From the NCBI GenBank assembly GCA_000733355.1, contig JNVV01000003.1, positions 2,119,780 through 2,183,779 of the forward strand: a DNA stretch of 64,000 nt, written 5' to 3'. The notes under the pieces are model-generated. The model saw only the letters and a program-made list of their open reading frames with translations, was not told the origin of the DNA and made no database searches. A program made the translations under genes and the position numbers. Origin of the DNA: Falciphora oryzae (taxonomy: Eukaryota; Ascomycota; Sordariomycetes; Magnaporthales; Magnaporthaceae). This document shows positions 43,951 through 55,900 of the stretch, one piece after another (the stretch's first letter is position 1; each line of letters starts with the position of its first letter).

Positions 43951-45389
43951 GGTTCTGTTGGGCCCGGAGGAGTCGCCCGCCCAATCTAAGAACCTTCGCT
44001 AGTCCGACCAAAGCGCCAACACGCACACACAGTGACAAGAAAATAAGAACAAACGCATAAACGAACAGAAAAAGAAAAAGAAAAGAAGCTCTGGAGGGCT
44101 GGCACAGGGCACCGGGTCCGGGATAGATCCTGGACAATGTTGAGGTATCACAAAATCCGCGCGCACGCACTAGTGCGAGGTGGGAGCCCGACAGCTCTCT
44201 TGCCCACGGCAACGCCAACTCAGCGCAGTGAGGGGAGAACCGGGGGAGATCAGATGGTGCTTGACCGGGAGAAGTCTGGTTCCTGTCTCACTGACCCTGT
44301 TCGGTCAGTGCGACTGCATACCCATTTGTGGCCTAGACCTGTCTGCGAGACAGGACACCAAGCCGCCGGCTTGACGAACTTGGCAATCTGCATAGGATCT
44401 CGACCCCGTGCGCTGCAGCGTAGGCTCCGTCCATCGCCATCGCCCACGCATCTGGTGATTGCGAAAGTCCCCATGGGTTCGGGAGGGGGTTTCGTCACCG
44501 ACTCAGTTCCGGTATCGCACTACTACTACGTAGACCGCCTCTGGCTGGTATCGGTAGTAGAGCTATATCCCGTTGTCGCAGCCATCTGCATGATCCGCCG
44601 GGATGCCGGGGTTGCTTGTGATCGGGCCTTTGGATTGGCTGCCAGCGGCTGCTCACCCTAGGGCGGCTGCATGATACCTGGCACGGATGCCGTCACGCCG
44701 GTGCGCCCATGTCCGACATGGCCGGCTGTTCGATATGAACCCCCAGGCAATGGTCATAGGGGACGCTGGAATCGGGCGCCTGGGGGGTAAAACAGCCCAA
44801 CCCACGGCGTGCCACATGCCATTGAAACTTTAAAAACTGCGGGCTGCATCAAGCCGGCAGTGCGTGGCTTCTCGTCTTATCAAGAGAACGTGGATCCTCG
44901 GAGTTTAGGTGTGCTGTTCCCGTGCGTCGTCATCGAAACTTTTTGTCCCCATCTTTCCATCTTTCCCCTGAACTGGGTCTTTGCGGGTCCTGGTTTTCGT
45001 AGCACGCCATTGCCTTGTTTTTCTTGTTCTGCTGAGTAGCCAGGGAGCGTTTGAAGGCGGTGGAAAGCACCATATAAGGCAAGTATCTGCAATTCGGATG
45101 TTTGCGGGCTCAGATCCATTCATCGCAGCCGCGTGCATTACGTTGACTTCTCGTCCTCGAGAAGAGGCGTGATGCCGAGGACAAAACGAAGGGAGCGTTG
45201 ACGCCGGGAGGATCGCCCCACCCATTCAAGTCTTCATTGGGCGACCTAAAGTGGCGGGGCGGTGTGGCCAGGCGACGCGATGAGACGCGTCTGGCTCAAT
45301 TGATCTTTCTGAGCTGCAGCACCGAAGCGTTTGGTACGACATTCAGCATCCGATTGATAGACCTCTTAACACAACCTGCCCAATCCAAA
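43951..45389. other. Divergent intergenic region, no gene recognised
   Basis: 1.4 kb between the CFA synthase (minus) and RNH203 (plus). Long but unconvincing plus-strand frames occur at 44137-44661. No repeat or RNA gene seen. Confidence 0.45.
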
Positions 45390-45972
45390 ATGTCGCAACC
45401 ACAGTTCCAGATCACATCGCAAGAGACGGACCAGTCCAAGGTCGTCGTCAATCTTCTGCCATGTGCTGTCCATCACGACGGACCAGTTGATCCCATCCAG
45501 GCCTACTGGAGACCAATGGAGGACAATGGTATGCTCATGCGGTCACCAATCTCATTCTAGAAAACTCGCTCACTGAATGTTGGATAATGAACAGGAAAAA
45601 AGACTGCTTATTTCCGTGGGCGAAAGCTGCAAGGAAATACGGTTAAGGTCCCTGAGGGATACAAAGGGGTAGTGGTTGAGAGGAGTAAAGCCGAGGCCTC
45701 TTCAGAGCGGAACAAGACGGACGAGCCCGAGGCCATCGACGTCGACGCAGATGAGAAGGAGCCGGATGCCAGCAAGATGGCAACCAAAGGCGAGTTCGGC
45801 GAGGTGGTGGTGTGGAACCACGAAGCCACGGCGGACGCATCGACGGATCCCTACGTCAGGGGCATTGAGGAATGGACCTCGCTCTCAGAACAGGTTTGCT
45901 CCCATAGAAACACCTGTAAAGACGTGCCTCCATTTTGCTAACTGCGTGTGATTACAGATTCATTCGTACTAG
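45390..45972 (+). CDS. RNH203: Ribonuclease H2 subunit C (RNH203)
   Basis: Exons 45390-45528, 45595-45893 and 45958-45972 give 150 residues starting MSQPQFQITSQETDQSKV. Family features: VNLLPCAVHHDGPV near the N-terminus, then YWRPMEDN and, across intron 1, GKKTAYFRGRKLQG. After an acidic, variable linker (SERNKTDEPEAIDVDADEKE) comes GEFGEVVVWNHEATAD and the C-terminal VRGIEEWTSLSEQIHSY. The final exon is only 15 bp (Ile-His-Ser-Tyr-stop), placed by the conserved EQIHS ending and a TTACAG acceptor. RNase H2 removes ribonucleotides misincorporated into DNA and RNA in RNA:DNA hybrids; the C subunit is a non-catalytic scaffold. MCM6 starts 418 bp downstream on the same strand. Confidence 0.9.
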
Positions 45973-46031
45973 AGCATAGCCGCGTCAAGGAGCGCTCAGG
46001 GGCATCAGGCGTTTGGGCGCTAGATATGATG

Positions 46032-46042
46032 GGGTTAGGGTT
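46032..46042 (+). promoter_or_regulatory. Telomere-repeat-like element (GGGTTAGGGTT) upstream of MCM6
   Basis: Exact GGGTTAGGGTT (extended GGGGTTAGGGTTAA) between the RNH203 stop codon (60 bases upstream) and the MCM6 start (349 bases downstream). Same 11-mer as upstream of POL32 and CHM7. Confidence 0.4.
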
Positions 46043-46390
46043 AATCATGTTTATTTGTAAACCAATTGGAACATTGGCTGGGAAACCACCCTAAAACGGA
46101 CTAGCTTCCTGCTGCACCAGTCAATTAAACCCTTGTTCCTGAAAACGCGACTTGACGCGTGATTGCGCGCTCCAAATTCGACTCCTGAATCCACCAGGCC
46201 GCCCCCGCCAAAGACGCCCTGAAGCAGTGATATCCCACCAGAGTGGACGTGCGTCGCCCGGACAGCAATCGCAACGCCCCGTTGTCGCAATAAACTCCCG
46301 CCATCACATCCCACCTTGGAGGCGGCGCCACTTCAGGCTTGCGACTGCTCAGTAATATCCCGCTCGGCGACGAAACCAACACACGCAACG

Positions 46391-49300
46391 ATGGCGACCC
46401 CAATGAGCGAAGCGGCGACCCCGCGGAGCGACCTAGGCTACATGATGTCCGAGGCCCCTAGATCCAGCGGCGCCCGTCGGCCTCACAATCCGAGCTCTTC
46501 TGCCGGTCGCCCTCGCGCCCCGCCCTCCGAAAGCAACGGCCATCCCAGTGACGACGAGGGCGATGGCTTCGCCGACGACCAGGTCCCTAATAGGGCTCGC
46601 CGGCCGGACCAGGTGATCCCCAGGGTCGAGGATCGGGTCGGGTTGGCGATCCAGGAGCACTTTCAGAACTTTATAGAGCAGTATGTCCTCCCCCCGCCTG
46701 CGCTGTCTTGCGCCTTTCCTCGCTCTACAGCCCCTCGCCCGCCCATTCAAGTTGCGCACTTGCTGATACGCAGCAATGCTCGCCCCTACAGGTTCACCGA
46801 GGACCCCTCCTCGTCGGCGCCCACGTCAAGCGCTGTTACAACAAATCAGTACTACGTCGCCCAGATCCACGGTATGAGGACGTACCAACTGTCGACGCTG
46901 TATGTCGACTTTAAGCACATGGCCTCATGGCACAACGGCAGCATGGCCGAAGCCATCGTGCGCGAGTACTACCGCTTTCTACCATTCCTGACTGCCGGGC
47001 TACACAACATGATTGCAAAATACGAGCCCCAGTACTTCCGCGAGCATCGCCAGGCCACCACTGCCTCGAGCAACGTCACAACGTCGGGCGCCAGCAACGC
47101 TGGCTCTGCTAGTCAAACAGAGCAGGGCTCCAAGACCAGCAACCAGCAGACTGACAAGCTGTTCGCCATCGCCATCTACAACCTCCCCCTCGTCAGCCGC
47201 GTGCGCTCGCTGCGCGCAAAGAACATTGGCCAGCTCCTGAGCATATCTGGCACGGTCACCCGCACGTCCGAGGTCCGCCCGGAGCTTTCGCTCGCCACCT
47301 TCACCTGCGAGGCCTGCAAGAGCATCGTGCCCAACGTCGAGCAGACCTTTCGCTACACCGAGCCCACCCAGTGTCCCAACGAAACTTGTCAGAACCGCCT
47401 GGCCTGGCAGCTCGACATCCGCCAGAGCACATTTGTCGACTGGCAGAAGGTTCGGATCCAGGAGAATAGCAGCGAAATCCCCACGGGCAGCATGCCGCGC
47501 ACCATGGATGTTATCTTGCGCGGCGAGATCGTCGAGCGCGCAAAGGCAGGCGAGAAGTGCATATTCACCGGCGCCCTCATTGTTGTGCCTGACGTCAGCC
47601 AGTTGGGCCTGCCTGGCATCCGGGCCACCGCCGTCAGGGATGATAAGGGCCCCCGCGGTGCGGATGCTGGTGGCGCGGGCGTGACGGGCCTCAAGGCCCT
47701 CGGTGTTCGCGACCTCACCTACCGTCTCGCCTTCCTCGCCTGCATGGTGAGCCCAGACAGCTCGAATGCCGGCGGGGCGAGCCGCGGTGGCGCGGCGGAG
47801 ATCGCCGCCGCGCTGACGCATGCGTCGTCTTCAGACTCGACTGAGTCACAAGAGGAGGCACAGGAGGCCGTGCTTGCATCCTTCAGCTCTTCCGAGATTG
47901 ATGACCTGCGTTCCATGGTGCATAGTGACAAGATTTACGACCGACTCGTGCAGTCCATTGCTCCCACAGTCTACGGTCACAATGTGGTCAAGAAGGGCCT
48001 GCTCCTGCAGCTTATGTCGGGTGTCCACAAGACCACGGCTGAGGGGATGCAGCTGCGTGGTGACATCAACATCTGCATCGTGGGCGACCCCTCGACTTCC
48101 AAATCGCAGTTCCTGAAGTACGTGTGCTCGTTTGCGCCGCGCGCCGTCTACACGTCAGGCAAAGCGTCGTCCGCCGCCGGTTTGACGGCCGCCGTGGTCA
48201 AGGATGAGGAGACGGGAGAGTTTACCATCGAGGCGGGTGCGCTCATGCTGGCGGATAACGGCATTTGCGCCATCGACGAGTTCGACAAAATGGACATCTC
48301 AGACCAGGTGGCCATTCACGAAGCCATGGAGCAGCAGACCATATCGATCGCCAAGGCGGGCATCCAGGCGACGCTCAACGCGCGCACGTCGATCCTGGCG
48401 GCCGCGAACCCCGTGGGCGGGCGGTACAACCGCAAGACGACGCTGCGGGCCAACATCAACATGAGCGCGCCCATCATGTCGCGCTTCGACCTCTTCTTCG
48501 TCGTGCTCGACGAGTGCAACGAGCGCACCGACCGCAACCTGGCCGAGCACATCGTGGGGCTGCACCAGCTGCGCGACGCGGCCATCGAGCCCGAGTTCAG
48601 CACGGAGCAGCTGCAGCGCTACATCCGATTCGCGCGCACCTTCCGGCCAGAGTTCACCGACGAGGCCAAGCAGGTGCTCGTGGACCGGTACCGCGAGCTC
48701 CGGGCTGACGACTCCCAGGGCGGCGTCGGCAAGAACAGCTACCGCATCACAGTCCGCCAGCTCGAGAGCATGATCCGCCTCAGTGAGGCCATCGCCAAGG
48801 TCAACTGCGTCGAGGAGATCGCGCCCCACATGGTCGACGAGGCGTACAACCTGCTACGCCAGAGTATTATCTCGGTAGAGCACGATGACGTCGAGTTCGA
48901 GGACGATGAGGAGGACAGCCAGGAGACGCTGCGCCGCGCCGCCCAGGCGCAGAGCGGTGGCGACGGCGACGGCGACGGCGATGCTGCCATGGGCGACGAT
49001 GCGGCCGCCTCTCAGCAGCTGCAGCAGAGCGACGCGGCGGCGGCGGGGGCGACGCCCGCCAAGCAGGCGACGACCATCACGCACGAGAAGTGGGCCGCGA
49101 TGCTCAACATGTTTGTGCAGCGCGTGGCCGAGGACGAGGTCAACGGCACCGGCGAGGGCATACCCGGCAACGAGCTCGTGCAGTGGTACCTGGAGCAGAA
49201 GGAGGACGAGCTGGCGAGCGAGGACGACTACAACAGGGAGAAGAAGCTGGCCACCATGGTCATCAAGAAGATGGTCAAGGTTAGTATTCCTTTTTTGGCC

Positions 49301-49499
49301 CCCAGTTGCCGCTTTCATGTTTGCTGACCATTTTTCTTTTATCACGCCACAGGAAAACATCCTCATGGCCGTCGAAGCGCAGCCCGCCGACGGCGAGGAT
49401 GCCGCTGCCGCTGCAGATAGCGGCGAGGGCTCCTCGGCGGCGCCGGCCGCCAAGGTCGTCTACGTGCTCCACCCCAACTGCGCTGTGGAAGAGTACTAG
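46391..49499 (+). CDS. MCM6: Replicative helicase subunit MCM6
   Basis: Exons 46391-46680, 46792-49279 and 49353-49499 join in phase to give 974 residues. Identity as MCM6 rests on RQSTFVDWQKVRIQENSSEI followed by PTGSMPRTMDVILRGEIVER and the segment FTGALIVVPDVSQLGLPG. The zinc-binding region reads CEAC then CPNETC. In the AAA+ core the Walker A is GDPSTSKSQF, the Walker B ICAIDEFDKM, and the arginine-finger motif SRFDLFF. The N-terminal 80 residues are Ser/Pro/Arg-rich and disordered. The C-terminal winged-helix part follows an acidic, Asp/Gly-rich linker (EFEDDEEDSQETLRR, GDGDGDGDAAMGDD). The Mcm2-7 ring licenses origins and unwinds DNA. Intron 1 is 111 bp, divisible by three and stop-free. 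Confidence 0.95.
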
Positions 49500-50225
49500 T
49501 CCAGCGTCCCGATTGTTCTTGCGCCTTTTGTGTGAAGTTTTGTTGGGTTCTTTCTCAACTCGATATTATGTTGTTTGTTGGCTGATGAGCTTGAGAAATG
49601 ATGAAAACGTTCTGGATGAAACTGGATGGAGGAGTGGTCATTCATATACGCATATCCGGGTGTTCGCGATTTTTGAGTTTCCGCAGAAGGAGCACAAGGC
49701 ACGACGAGGCAGAGGTTCGGAGAGGGATCTGTGTCTTAATTTGGTAATTGTTTTAGGTTTGTTTTTCTTATATATACCTGCTCGCGAGCCTGGGCTTTTC
49801 TTTATCTTCCCGCGGTAACTGGACGGAGTGATGGAATCACTGCGTCGGTTGTATTTATCTCGGTGGTCATTAGTATTGGTTAGAGGGTCCAAAACCTTAT
49901 ACTTTGCGGGTGCGTCGAGTCCGTTCACAGGGCAATGTCCGAGGTCAAGCTTGTCACTAAACCCTCTGCGGCGACACTAGAGCTAGAGACGTGCCAAAGC
50001 AAACACCATATGAACACTGACGAAGTCACTGGATAGGCGTAGAGATTCACCATCGACTTCATGCCACCAGCCTTGATCTAACGGTTGATACTATGTATTG
50101 GCAATATATTATCAGGTCGTCGAGGGCCATGGCTGTCTTCTCTCATCTCATAGTCATGGTCCCCGAACGATGCCGATATCGTATTCACATCTCCTGCAGA
50201 CGCAATAATCACTTGAATGGCCCTG
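49500..50225. other. Convergent 3' flanks of MCM6 and SRP68
   Basis: 726 bp with no gene recognised; T-rich stretches near 49740-49790 suit 3' end formation of MCM6. Confidence 0.45.
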
Positions 50226-52148
50226 TCATCGGCCAAAGCCAAACCACCCCTTCTTTTTCTGTTCGGGCGCGGCCGCCTTGTCAGCGGTCTTTTCGGCCGC
50301 CCTCGCCTCGGGTTTGCCCTTATGCGCGTAGTCAATGTAGTTATACGCGATGTCCATGAAAACCGGTTTGACCGGCACAGGATCCAGCTTGGGCGGGTAG
50401 GCGACGATGTTCTTGAGATCGACGCCGTCTGAGGGGTATAGGGCCAGCCTCTCCGCCAGTGGCAGGGACGGGTCACCTCTGGGGCCGCCAGCCTTGCCCT
50501 GCTTGCGCAAGCTATCGATCTCGACCAGGGCCCAGTAGCGCTGCACCTCTCCGGCTAGTAGATCGGCGAGAAACTTGGCATCTTCCGGCAGCACGTCGAC
50601 GCTTCGCAGGGGCGAGCCGCTTTGCGACGCCGGGGCCACGCCCAACACGGATTCAGCCTGTTGACATTGGTCGGAGCCGTGTTTTATCAGGGCCAGTGCG
50701 TTGACCAGATTACCCACAATGATGTGAGAGCGGCCGATCGCTAAACACCTAAATATTATTGACGAGAAGTGAGTATATTGTGTTTCTGACAGCACACAGC
50801 AGCCACAGCTAGGCGTCGAGGACACTTACTTGAGTGCGGTAAAATACTGCGATGTGGCGTCAAGTCGTGCTGCAAGCTCGCTGTCGGCTGCGACACCAGG
50901 GAGCTCCTTGATAGACTCTAAGCTTTGTAGAGCGCCATCATACAGAACGGCCTTCTCCTTCAGCTTGGCAAGCTGGCGGCCGGTCGGCTCGGGCTTGGCA
51001 GGGGCGGCATCGTCCGCCGGGACCGTCTTTCTCCGCTTGTTCGCTTGGAGCGCCGATTCGATTACAGCGCCATCCCTGCTTCCTGTCAAGACACGGTTGC
51101 GGCCAATACGCCAACCAATCATCTCGTAGCTCACAGCGGTGCGGGTGATGGCCAGGCTCTGCATGCGTGGATCGCCCTGCGGAATACCCTCTGCTTTGAG
51201 CTCGTCTATGGCCTGCTTGGTGGCATCCACTGAGTCCTGGCTGGCGGTCAGGACGTCATCATAAGCCGCCGCCATATCCTTTGGTGACAAATTGCCAGCC
51301 GACAGTTTCTCGGCCAGTGTCGATTTGGCGGCCTGCAGCGCAAGCCAAGCGGTGGCGATGGCGGCGTCTTCGATGCGCACCTCGCGGGACCTAAAGGTGA
51401 TGGTGGTTGGTGGGGTGTCTCCTTTGCTATCGCCGCCGTCCTCCTCGCTCAGAGCCTCGGGATCGAGAGACTTGACGCTGGCCACGAGGGCCTCATCATC
51501 ATGGGGGAAGGCCTTGCGGGCAATTGTCGGGATGGGCAGAGACCTGGGGGTCTTCAGCTGGTAGGCGGCGTAGCGGATGGAGGGGTCGATCGTTTCTGAC
51601 AGGAGATCCTTGAAGGTCTCCTTCTTGGTTGAGGCAGAGAGGGCGCTGTATACGACGCGGGCAGTGGCATAGCTCCTTAGGCATGGCTCCCAGCTCTGCT
51701 TCTCCAGCTGCTCGGCTCCCCTCAGCAGGGCAGCGTAGGCGGTGGCCTCCAGGACGTCGACCTGGCCGGCGCCGCTGGAGGGGTCGGATAGGGCTGCAGC
51801 AAGCTGCTCTGCGGTGCGGGCGGCCTTGTGGAGGCGCGACACGGTGTGGGAGCGCGTGCTCCCCGTGATTCCCTTGTTGTTGGCGGCATGGGCCGCCTTC
51901 ATGCTCATTGCGTGAGCCCATGCTCGCTCGGCGGTCAGGAGGTACAGAACTAGATATTCTCTGTTCTGGGCCAGCAGCTCAGGGGTAGGCAGCGGGCGAG
52001 GCTGGAACTTGGAGCGGCTCTTGGCGGCGATGCTCAGCTTTTTGCGGCAGTTGAGCAGCTTGGTGGCCAGCTGGGAGCGGTAGGTGGCATAGTCGCCATA
52101 CAGCATGGCCTTCTCCCTGGAGGAGACGACAAAGCTGGTGATGTCCAT
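50226..52148 (-). CDS. SRP68: Signal recognition particle subunit SRP68
   Basis: Exons 52148-50830 and 50748-50226 give 613 residues; the start has a strong context (GCCACCATGG). The N-terminal RNA-binding domain opens MDITSFVVSSREKAMLYGDY, then YRSQLATKLLNCRKKLSIAA and EYLVLYLLTAERAWAHAMSM, the arginine/lysine-rich helical part that contacts SRP RNA. The middle is tetratricopeptide-like (LRGAEQLEKQSWEPCLRSYA). The C-terminal part (LKNIVAYPPKLDPVPVKPVF, YNYIDYAHKGKP) matches the SRP72-binding region, and the protein ends in a basic KKKGWFGFGR. With SRP72 it forms the S-domain heterodimer needed for targeting secretory proteins to the ER. Confidence 0.93.
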
Positions 52149-52995
52149 GGTGGCGGCGGCTCGCGTGGGCCCCCTGTCTTTACCTGGTGGGCGCTGTGCT
52201 GCGGCTGGCTGCAATCGCCTGGTCTTGCTCGCGGCAGAATGCGCGCAAGCCTGCTTGCAGTTTCTCGGCGGTGCGTCGCCCGTCCTGGGTTAGCCAGTGG
52301 CGACCGATGCCGCGAACGAGGTGACTCGAGAAGCGGGCAGTCGTCGTCGCGATTTGGGCTACTGTGGCCGATGGTCTCACATTTTGTGTGGGGTACTTGG
52401 CGATAACGATGCCCCTCTAGATACCCCTTGGTGGCTGCAGCCTCGGAATTGTGGGGCTCCTTTGCCCAACGTCATTTCAATTGAGCTTGAACTTTTTGGC
52501 CTTCCGCCCACCTGACTGACAGCCTCGGGCGGGGGAGCTCCACGCCCCGTTGACTGAGTGCCTGTGCACGTGCCACCAGATCGCCATCTAATCTTCGGAA
52601 TCAACGTTTTTCCACAAAAAAAAACATCCCGGCAGGCAAGGCGCGCAGAATGACATGTTCGGCCCAGCTCAGGGGTGGGGTCAGCTCATGGAGCTTCTGG
52701 AACGACAAATTGGGAGCTTCCGCATGCGCAAAAGGTGCAGGCGATAATTGGAGGCCAAAAAAAAAGGACAAAAAAAAAAGAGAGAGAGAGAGGCCCCATC
52801 TCGTTGAATATTCAGCACTCTCCCATCAACACACGGCTCGCCAACTCGCCGTCCAACGCCCTTATAAATACCTCTCCGGGTATATCGACCTTCGCTACTC
52901 GACTGGGCTGGGCTTTTGCTTCCCAATCGGCCACCATCACCATGATAGTGTAATGCAGCCACTCGTTACCCCCGGCGACTCGAATCTGTCCCCTG
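52149..52995. promoter_or_regulatory. Divergent region between SRP68 and the PPR gene
   Basis: 847 bp. It contains two A-runs (52757-52775 region) followed by an (AG)n tract, and a TATAAATA at 52863-52870, 126 bases before the PPR start codon. No other gene recognised. Confidence 0.45.
52863..52870 (+). promoter_or_regulatory. Probable TATA box of the PPR gene
   Basis: TATAAATA, 126 bases upstream of the start at 52996 (counted from the last base of the box). Confidence 0.45.
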
Positions 52996-55900
52996 ATGCC
53001 GGCTCTGGAGCGATCGGCGGCCGTGCTGGAACCATGCAGCTTTGGCAAGGCCCTCTCCGCCGTGAAGAGCAGCCGCAAGCTCCACACATCCTTCTGGCAT
53101 CACGGCGCCGCCGACGTCGAGCTCTCGCTTGCATGGCAGGCCCTCGCCGCCCCCACCCCGCCAGGTGACGCCACCCCCGACGTCGCCGCAGCCTCGGCCC
53201 TCCACGCGAGGCGGGTCCCACCCCTCATGGCCTCCGTCTTCCTCTTCGACTTCCTCTACCCCCGGGGCGCCCGGTCCCTGCTGCAGCGGCCCTTGCCCGG
53301 GCCCCTCTCTTGCGCCCTCGACCGACACGAGCTCCCGAGGCCTAGTCCTGTGGCCAAGGCGACCGCTAGGGCATACTCGTCTGGCGCGGGCTCGGACAAG
53401 ACCCCGGAGTCGACCAGGCCGGGCAATGGAGATGAAGAGACGGCATCTTCGGAGAATAGTAGCGAAGAGTCGGCAAAGCCGGAGCTTTCCGTCAACGTCG
53501 CCTTCCCGTTGCTTGCGCTGCGAAAGGTGATCAAGGGACAGCGACCTATCCAGATCTACGAGAGGGAGGTGATAATAGCCGAGCAGGAGGAAAAAGAGCT
53601 GGGCGTCTCGGGCGGCGCGCTAAGAACGGAACTTAGGGAGAATGCCCGCAAACCCGGCTCCTACCCAGTCGAGGCCGACGACTCCAAGAGCGCCGAGAGC
53701 ATCGAGGCCTTTGAGAAGCTCTGGGACGACTACATAGCACTTCCTGACGAAAAGAAGCTCGCCCGCCGCCCCGGTCTGATAGCCGCTCTCGGCAAGTCCC
53801 GACGGCTGACCGAGGCTTGGCATATATCAGAGCTTTTCCATGAAATTTCCGAGGAGGCGTGGACGGCCGACGCTGTGGCCGCCCTGATCAGATCCGAAAT
53901 CAGTCTTCAAAACACCCCGGAAGCGGTCAGAGTGTTCAAGGCTTGGGTATCCCGGGGCCATGCGCCTTCCGGCTTCGGCTCTCTTGCCTCAAAATTCCTT
54001 GGCATATCATCATGGCCCGATCTTGAGGACCTCTGCGCCTTCTGCCCGGGCATGACTGCCCCGCAAAACTTGGAGGAGCCCGCGGTTGTGCAGCATTCTG
54101 TGGAGGAAAAACCAGTCGACAAACACACCGCCGCCTTCCTCGATGCGATGGGCGAAGTGACCCCTGAGCCGCCTAGTGTTGATGCGACTAGTATCCTCCC
54201 GGATGGCGCGGAGAAAGCCCCCCACGCCGACTCTGAGGAGAAGCTGAACAGCAATCAAAACGATGTCAACGAGGTCGGCTCCGAGGTGAAGCTGAATATC
54301 AGTCAAGTCGACATCGATGAGATCGGTTCAACCCCCGACCTACTCGAAAAACTCAGCCAGCTCTATGTATTCGTGCATCAGGGGACAGACTCGCCTCGGA
54401 CTAAGGCTGCTCTCGGCCCTCTGCTGTCAGGTGCCGTGAGTTGGTTTCTAGACCGGTTCAAACCGGAGACAGCCATGGCCGTGGTGAAGCACTACGGCGA
54501 CCCGCTGCTCTATGAACAGTTCATCCGCTTGGCCGTCCAGCGTGACCAGAAGGCCCTGGCGACATATGCGTACTTTCTATACCGCGAACTGCCCGGGGTC
54601 AAGATAAGGATTCCGATCATACACTTGATGATCGACGGAGTCTTCAGGCCGAACGGCGACGTGCGGAGGATGGAGACGGTCCTACATGACTGGCGCAGCC
54701 GCTACGACCATCTGGACCGTTGGGGATACAAGAAGTATCTTTCGCTCTATGCAATGACGGGGAACATGCGCTCCTTTGAGAAAATCCAGCAGGAATTCCT
54801 GACCCATTACCCGGGCGAGACCGCTATGGTCCTCCCTTACTTGCTGCGAATCAATGGGGTCCTGGGCCGCACTCAGGCGGTGGAAAGGGTCATCAAGGTC
54901 ATGGAGGAGCGCTATCGCACGAAGCCAACGACGGCACACTTCAACATTCTCCTCAGTTCATACGCAAAAAAGTCCGACGTGCAGGCTGCCGCAAAGGTAT
55001 TTTCTCGTCTCTGCGAGGTCGCGATGCCGGACGAGCAAAGCTTCGCTGCCATAATGGGCGTTCTAGGCCGCACGGGAGACCTCGAGTTCTTACAGCGGCT
55101 CGAACATATGGCCAAAGCGAGAGGCGTGCAGATCACGCCTGAGATGCGAGCACATCTAGTAGATGCGTATTGCCACAACGGCTACTTCGCCGAGGCGCTG
55201 GATGTGTGCACCTCTGTCACCAAGGCGGCTGGCTCACGGCTCTCCAAAAAGCGGGCGACTGAGGTGAGGCGCATGTGGCACACGCTCCTGGTCCAGTACG
55301 GCAAGAAGCGCGACCTCAAGGCCGTCCACCGCACCCTCAAGCTCATGACAGGGTTCGGGGTGCAGTACGACCAGTGGACCTACTCGCACCTGCTGATGGC
55401 CCTGGCCTACTGTCGCCAGGCCCATCACGCTCTACATCTGTTCCGAGCCGGTATCGTCGAGGGCTTCCTGAGACCTAGTGCGAAGCACTTTCTGACACTC
55501 ATGGTCGCCTTCATCGAGTCCGGGGAGCCACACATGGTGCTGAGAATCGACCGCCTCATGGATCGACTAGACTTGCCCCCCTCGGCCGACCGCACCCTGC
55601 GGAAGATCTCGGCCCGGCTGCAATGGGATCGCCAGCCCCGCACTTGGCAACAGAAACCAGATCCAGACGAGAATTTTACCGACGCGCTTGCTGATCTGCT
55701 GGTGCTGCAGCAGCGACGGGAGCCTCAGATGGGCTTGGCGAGTGGCAACGGCCCGGGCGACGCTGATCTTGCCGCATTGTCAGAAATTCAAGATGACCTC
55801 CTTGCCGCAGCTCTAATGTTCGCCGTCAAGCAGAAGAAGGACGGGGCTGTGCGGAAGCTTCTTGACGTGCTCGACAAGAACACGGCGCGCGACGCAGAAG

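Noticed and set aside
44137..44661. A 174-codon plus-strand frame in the CFA synthase/RNH203 interval
   Set aside because: No motif, no signal or membrane segment pattern, and it lies where a divergent promoter is expected.
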